Positions 5,658 through 7,521 of a stretch of DNA of 7,521 nt are shown piece by piece (within the stretch, counting starts at the first letter, position 1; the number at the start of each line of letters is the position of its first letter). This DNA is from Anaerolineae bacterium (lineage in GTDB: Bacteria > Chloroflexota > Anaerolineae > Anaerolineales > Villigracilaceae). The translations under genes were made by a program, and so were the position numbers. The notes under the pieces are model-generated. The model saw only the letters and a program-made list of their open reading frames with translations, did no database searches and had not been told where the DNA came from. The stretch lies in the NCBI GenBank assembly GCA_003141915.1, contig PLNY01000381.1:1-7521 (forward strand), given 5' to 3'.

Positions 5658-6970
5658 AATACAGTTTTGCTTCTTCTTTTACACGATTGATTTGGGCAAC
5701 GATGTTTTTTGTTTTATTGTTGGCCATTGCGGGACGCGTGGTCTTCGTGACCGGCGCCGCGTTGTCGTGTTCCGGCTGGCCTTTTTGCATTCCAACGAAT
5801 TCATTGGGATGGCTTAAATTCGTTCATGTTACGTTGGCAATCCTTTCTTCCCTTTTGATGATCTGGCTTTTTCTAAAAGCCTGGCGCGAGCAGCGCGATG
5901 ATCGTTTGTTGCTGCCATTAACAACCGTGACAACCGTGTTGTTCTTTGGACAAGCTTTTGTCGGTGCGATTCAGGTTGCACGAAATTTTCCAATTCATCT
6001 GGTGGTCCTGCATGCGCTGACAGCTGTCGCGCTCTTGATTTCTTTGATTGCTTTGGCTGTGATTTCCGGTTCGTCGGCACAAGATGGAAAAAAATTTCCG
6101 AACGTGGATTTTCGCCAACGCGCGCATGATTTCCTTATTCTCAGCAAACCATTGATCGTCGCGCTTTTATTGGTCACAACTTTCGGCGGACTTGTGATGG
6201 GCGGCAAAGCCTGGCCGCCTTTATCACTCGCGTTCTGGACTCTGGTTGGCGGCGCGTTGGCGGCGGGCGGTTCTTCGGCTTTGAATCAATATATTGACCG
6301 CGAGCTGGATAAGAATATGCAGCGAACATCCCAGCGTCCGCTCGCGGCTGGCCGCATGAGCGCGGCGGAAGGTCTTTCGTTTGGTCTCGCTTTATGTCTC
6401 GCCAGTTATTATATTCTTGCGGGGTTTGTCAACTTGACGGCGGCGCTGCTTTCGCTCGCGGGAATTTTTTATTACGTTTTGTTTTATAGCATTTGGTTGA
6501 AGAAGGCAACAGTTCAAAATATCGTGATCGGCGGTGGGGCGGGTGCGATTCCTCCGATGGTAGGTTGGGCCGCGGCGGCCGGTCATTTAAGTCTTGCGGC
6601 ATGGATTTTATTTCTGATCATCTTCATGTGGACACCGCCGCATTTCTGGGCGCTGGCAATCGTCCGCGCAAAAGATTATGAACGCGCGGGTGTGCCGATG
6701 TTGCCGGTGGTTAAAGGCGAAAGAGAGACGCGTTTACAAATCCTAATCTATACTTTTGTCTTGGTCGGCATGACACTATTGTTGTCTCTCATTCGAGCAA
6801 CTGGTATCATTTATCTTGTCTCTGCGATTGTGCTTGGACTTTTGCTGATTTACGCCGCGTGGCGCGTCTGGAAAATTCCAGGCAATAAAGTGGCCTGGAC
6901 CATGTATCGCTGGTCGAGCATGTATCTGGCGTTCTTGTTCCTTGCCCTGATGATTGATGCTGTTGTATAA
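5654..6970 (+). CDS. ctaB: Half-size CtaA (heme A synthase-like) fused to protoheme IX farnesyltransferase CtaB
   Basis: This 438-residue membrane protein has two parts. Residues 1-140 resemble the first half of heme A synthase: GRVVFVTGAALSC (27-39), a Cys pair C39 and C45, histidines H58 and H120 matching heme ligands H60 and H123 of Bacillus CtaA, and four hydrophobic helices. The Glu three residues before the first His, catalytic in Bacillus CtaA (E57), is K55. Residues 155-438 are heme O synthase, which adds farnesyl to heme B: N211-Q-Y-I-D215-R-E-L-D219, RTSQRPL (224-230), WTPPHFWALA (326-335) and KDYERAGVPMLP (340-351), the two polar substrate and Mg-binding motifs. The fusion would couple heme O and heme A formation. 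ATG 5654 overlaps the SURF1 stop (ATGA); an in-frame earlier start at 5579 lies inside SURF1 and lacks homology. CtaB activity is well supported; heme A synthase activity is uncertain. Confidence 0.93.
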   Translation: MKYSFASSFTRLIWATMFFVLLLAIAGRVVFVTGAALSCSGWPFCIPTNSLGWLKFVHVTLAILSSLLMIWLFLKAWREQRDDRLLLPLTTVTTVLFFGQAFVGAIQVARNFPIHLVVLHALTAVALLISLIALAVISGSSAQDGKKFPNVDFRQRAHDFLILSKPLIVALLLVTTFGGLVMGGKAWPPLSLAFWTLVGGALAAGGSSALNQYIDRELDKNMQRTSQRPLAAGRMSAAEGLSFGLALCLASYYILAGFVNLTAALLSLAGIFYYVLFYSIWLKKATVQNIVIGGGAGAIPPMVGWAAAAGHLSLAAWILFLIIFMWTPPHFWALAIVRAKDYERAGVPMLPVVKGERETRLQILIYTFVLVGMTLLLSLIRATGIIYLVSAIVLGLLLIYAAWRVWKIPGNKVAWTMYRWSSMYLAFLFLALMIDAVV

Positions 6971-6971
6971 T
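6942..6971 (+). promoter_or_regulatory. Candidate promoter for the downstream membrane protein gene
   Basis: TTGCCC (6942-6947, four of six -35 bases) and a perfect TATAAT (6966-6971) are separated by 18 bases, overlapping the end of the ctaB fusion and its stop. Transcription would begin near 6978, about 35 bases before the GTG at 7013. It could make the last gene an independent unit. The -35 match is weak and the region is also coding. Confidence 0.35.
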
Positions 6972-6990
6972 TTTCCAGCTATAGGAAAAT
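6970..6990. repeat. Short inverted repeat after ctaB
   Basis: ATTTTCC (6970-6976) and GGAAAAT (6984-6990) are perfect 7-base arms with a 7-base loop. The stem is AT-rich and no T-run follows, so it is a poor terminator; it overlaps the last base of the ctaB stop codon and the last two bases of the candidate promoter at 6942-6971. Confidence 0.35.
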
Positions 6991-7001
6991 CTAAATTAAT
7001 C

Positions 7002-7007
7002 GGAGGG
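7002..7007 (+). promoter_or_regulatory. Ribosome binding site of the final partial gene
   Basis: GGAGGG lies five bases before GTG 7013. The strength of this site is the main reason to accept the GTG start. Confidence 0.7.
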
Positions 7008-7012
7008 AAGTA

Positions 7013-7521
7013 GTGCGAAGGAATCAATTAAGCTGGGCGGATCTCTTTTTCGTGTTATCGGTTTTATTCGGCGCATGGGTGCGGTTTTTGCCGACCATTG
7101 AAACCGGTTCTCCGATCAACGATGGGGGAATGTTCTACGTCATGATTGCCGATCTACGTACGAACCATTTTTTGCTTCCCGCTTTTACTTCTTACAACCA
7201 TTTGAATATTCCCTTTGCGTATCCGCCGCTTTCGTTTTATATCGCGGGATTGATTTCTTTGCTCAACGTTTCTACATTCGATATCCTTCGCTGGCTTCCG
7301 CCGCTGATTTCGACTCTATCCATTTTTGCTTTTTACTGGATGGCAGGCTCGATGCTGAATTCGCGCTCGAAAGCTTCGCTTGCCACGATGGCTTATGTGC
7401 TGATGCCGCGCCTATTTTCGTGGTATGTGATGGGCGGCGGTCTCAGCCGATCTTTCGGCTTGCTCTTCCTTCTTTTAGCCTGCGCCTCCACCTGGGCTTT
7501 ATTCACTCAACGCGCGCCGAA
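7013..7521 (+). CDS. Multi-pass membrane protein, GT-C glycosyltransferase-like, 5' part (3' end outside window)
   Basis: An open frame begins at GTG 7013 after a strong GGAGGG site and runs without stop to the window edge (169 codons). The first helix spans about 10-27 (DLFFVLSVLFGAWVRF). Then comes a loop with D37 and Y42 (NDGGMFYVM), then FAYPPLSFYIAGLISLL, and further hydrophobic helices. An acidic residue in the loop after helix 1 and a PPLxFY pattern at helix 2 are typical of polyprenyl-phosphate-sugar dependent GT-C transferases (PMT/ArnT-like), which act outside the membrane. The catalytic region is only partly visible, so no specific product or substrate can be named; a hypothetical membrane protein of the same fold is the alternative. 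The link to the oxidase is positional only, 42 bases downstream of ctaB, and a possible own promoter argues for independence. Confidence 0.7.
   Translation, partial: MRRNQLSWADLFFVLSVLFGAWVRFLPTIETGSPINDGGMFYVMIADLRTNHFLLPAFTSYNHLNIPFAYPPLSFYIAGLISLLNVSTFDILRWLPPLISTLSIFAFYWMAGSMLNSRSKASLATMAYVLMPRLFSWYVMGGGLSRSFGLLFLLLACASTWALFTQRAP

Noticed and set aside
1..7521. CRISPR arrays, tRNA or rRNA genes, insertion sequences, attachment sites
   Set aside because: I looked for regularly spaced repeats, cloverleaf-like segments and transposase signatures and saw none; coding density is high and uniform.

Overview
The window is an ordinary-looking bacterial chromosome segment with every recognisable gene on the + strand. 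It holds a complete aa3/caa3-type heme-copper cytochrome c oxidase operon with assembly genes, flanked by the 3' end of a peroxiredoxin gene and the 5' part of a multi-membrane-spanning glycosyltransferase-like gene. Gene content and the fusions (cytochrome c-tailed subunit II, a subunit IV-III fusion, a half-size CtaA fused to CtaB) suggest an aerobic or facultative member of the Chloroflexota, perhaps Anaerolineae. That assignment is an inference from gene style and moderate GC content, not proven by any marker in the window.

Layout: 1-365, C-terminal 120 codons of a Bcp/PrxQ thiol peroxidase. 366-636, a 271-base leader with a good sigma70-like promoter (441-469) and a long hairpin (546-585). 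637-1668, subunit II with CuA site and C-terminal cytochrome c. 1687-3549, subunit I of the YS (A2) type with an N-terminal two-helix extension. 3564-4340, fused subunits IV and III. 4408-4908, a doubly membrane-anchored cupredoxin-like protein of unknown role. 4923-5657, SURF1. 5654-6970, half-size CtaA fused to protoheme IX farnesyltransferase (CtaB). 7013-7521, start of a GT-C-like membrane protein, possibly with its own promoter inside the end of ctaB.

How the genes work together: CtaB makes heme O from heme B and its CtaA-like half would oxidise heme O to heme A. SURF1 helps heme insertion into subunit I. Subunit II takes electrons through its heme c and CuA and passes them to heme a and the heme a3-CuB centre of subunit I, where oxygen is reduced and protons are pumped. 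Subunits III and IV stabilise the complex. No Sco, Cox11/CtaG or PCuAC copper chaperone is present, so the cupredoxin-like gene is the only candidate copper-handling partner here.

The most interesting signal is a set of substitutions at metal and heme sites across the operon. All three ligands of the canonical Mg/Mn site between subunits I and II are replaced (His-Asp to Gln-Asn in subunit I, Glu to Gln in subunit II). The catalytic Glu of the CtaA half is Lys. The SURF1 heme-binding His is Asn. The cupredoxin lacks the second copper His. Each can be checked by alignment; together they suggest a diverged oxidase with altered cofactor assembly.
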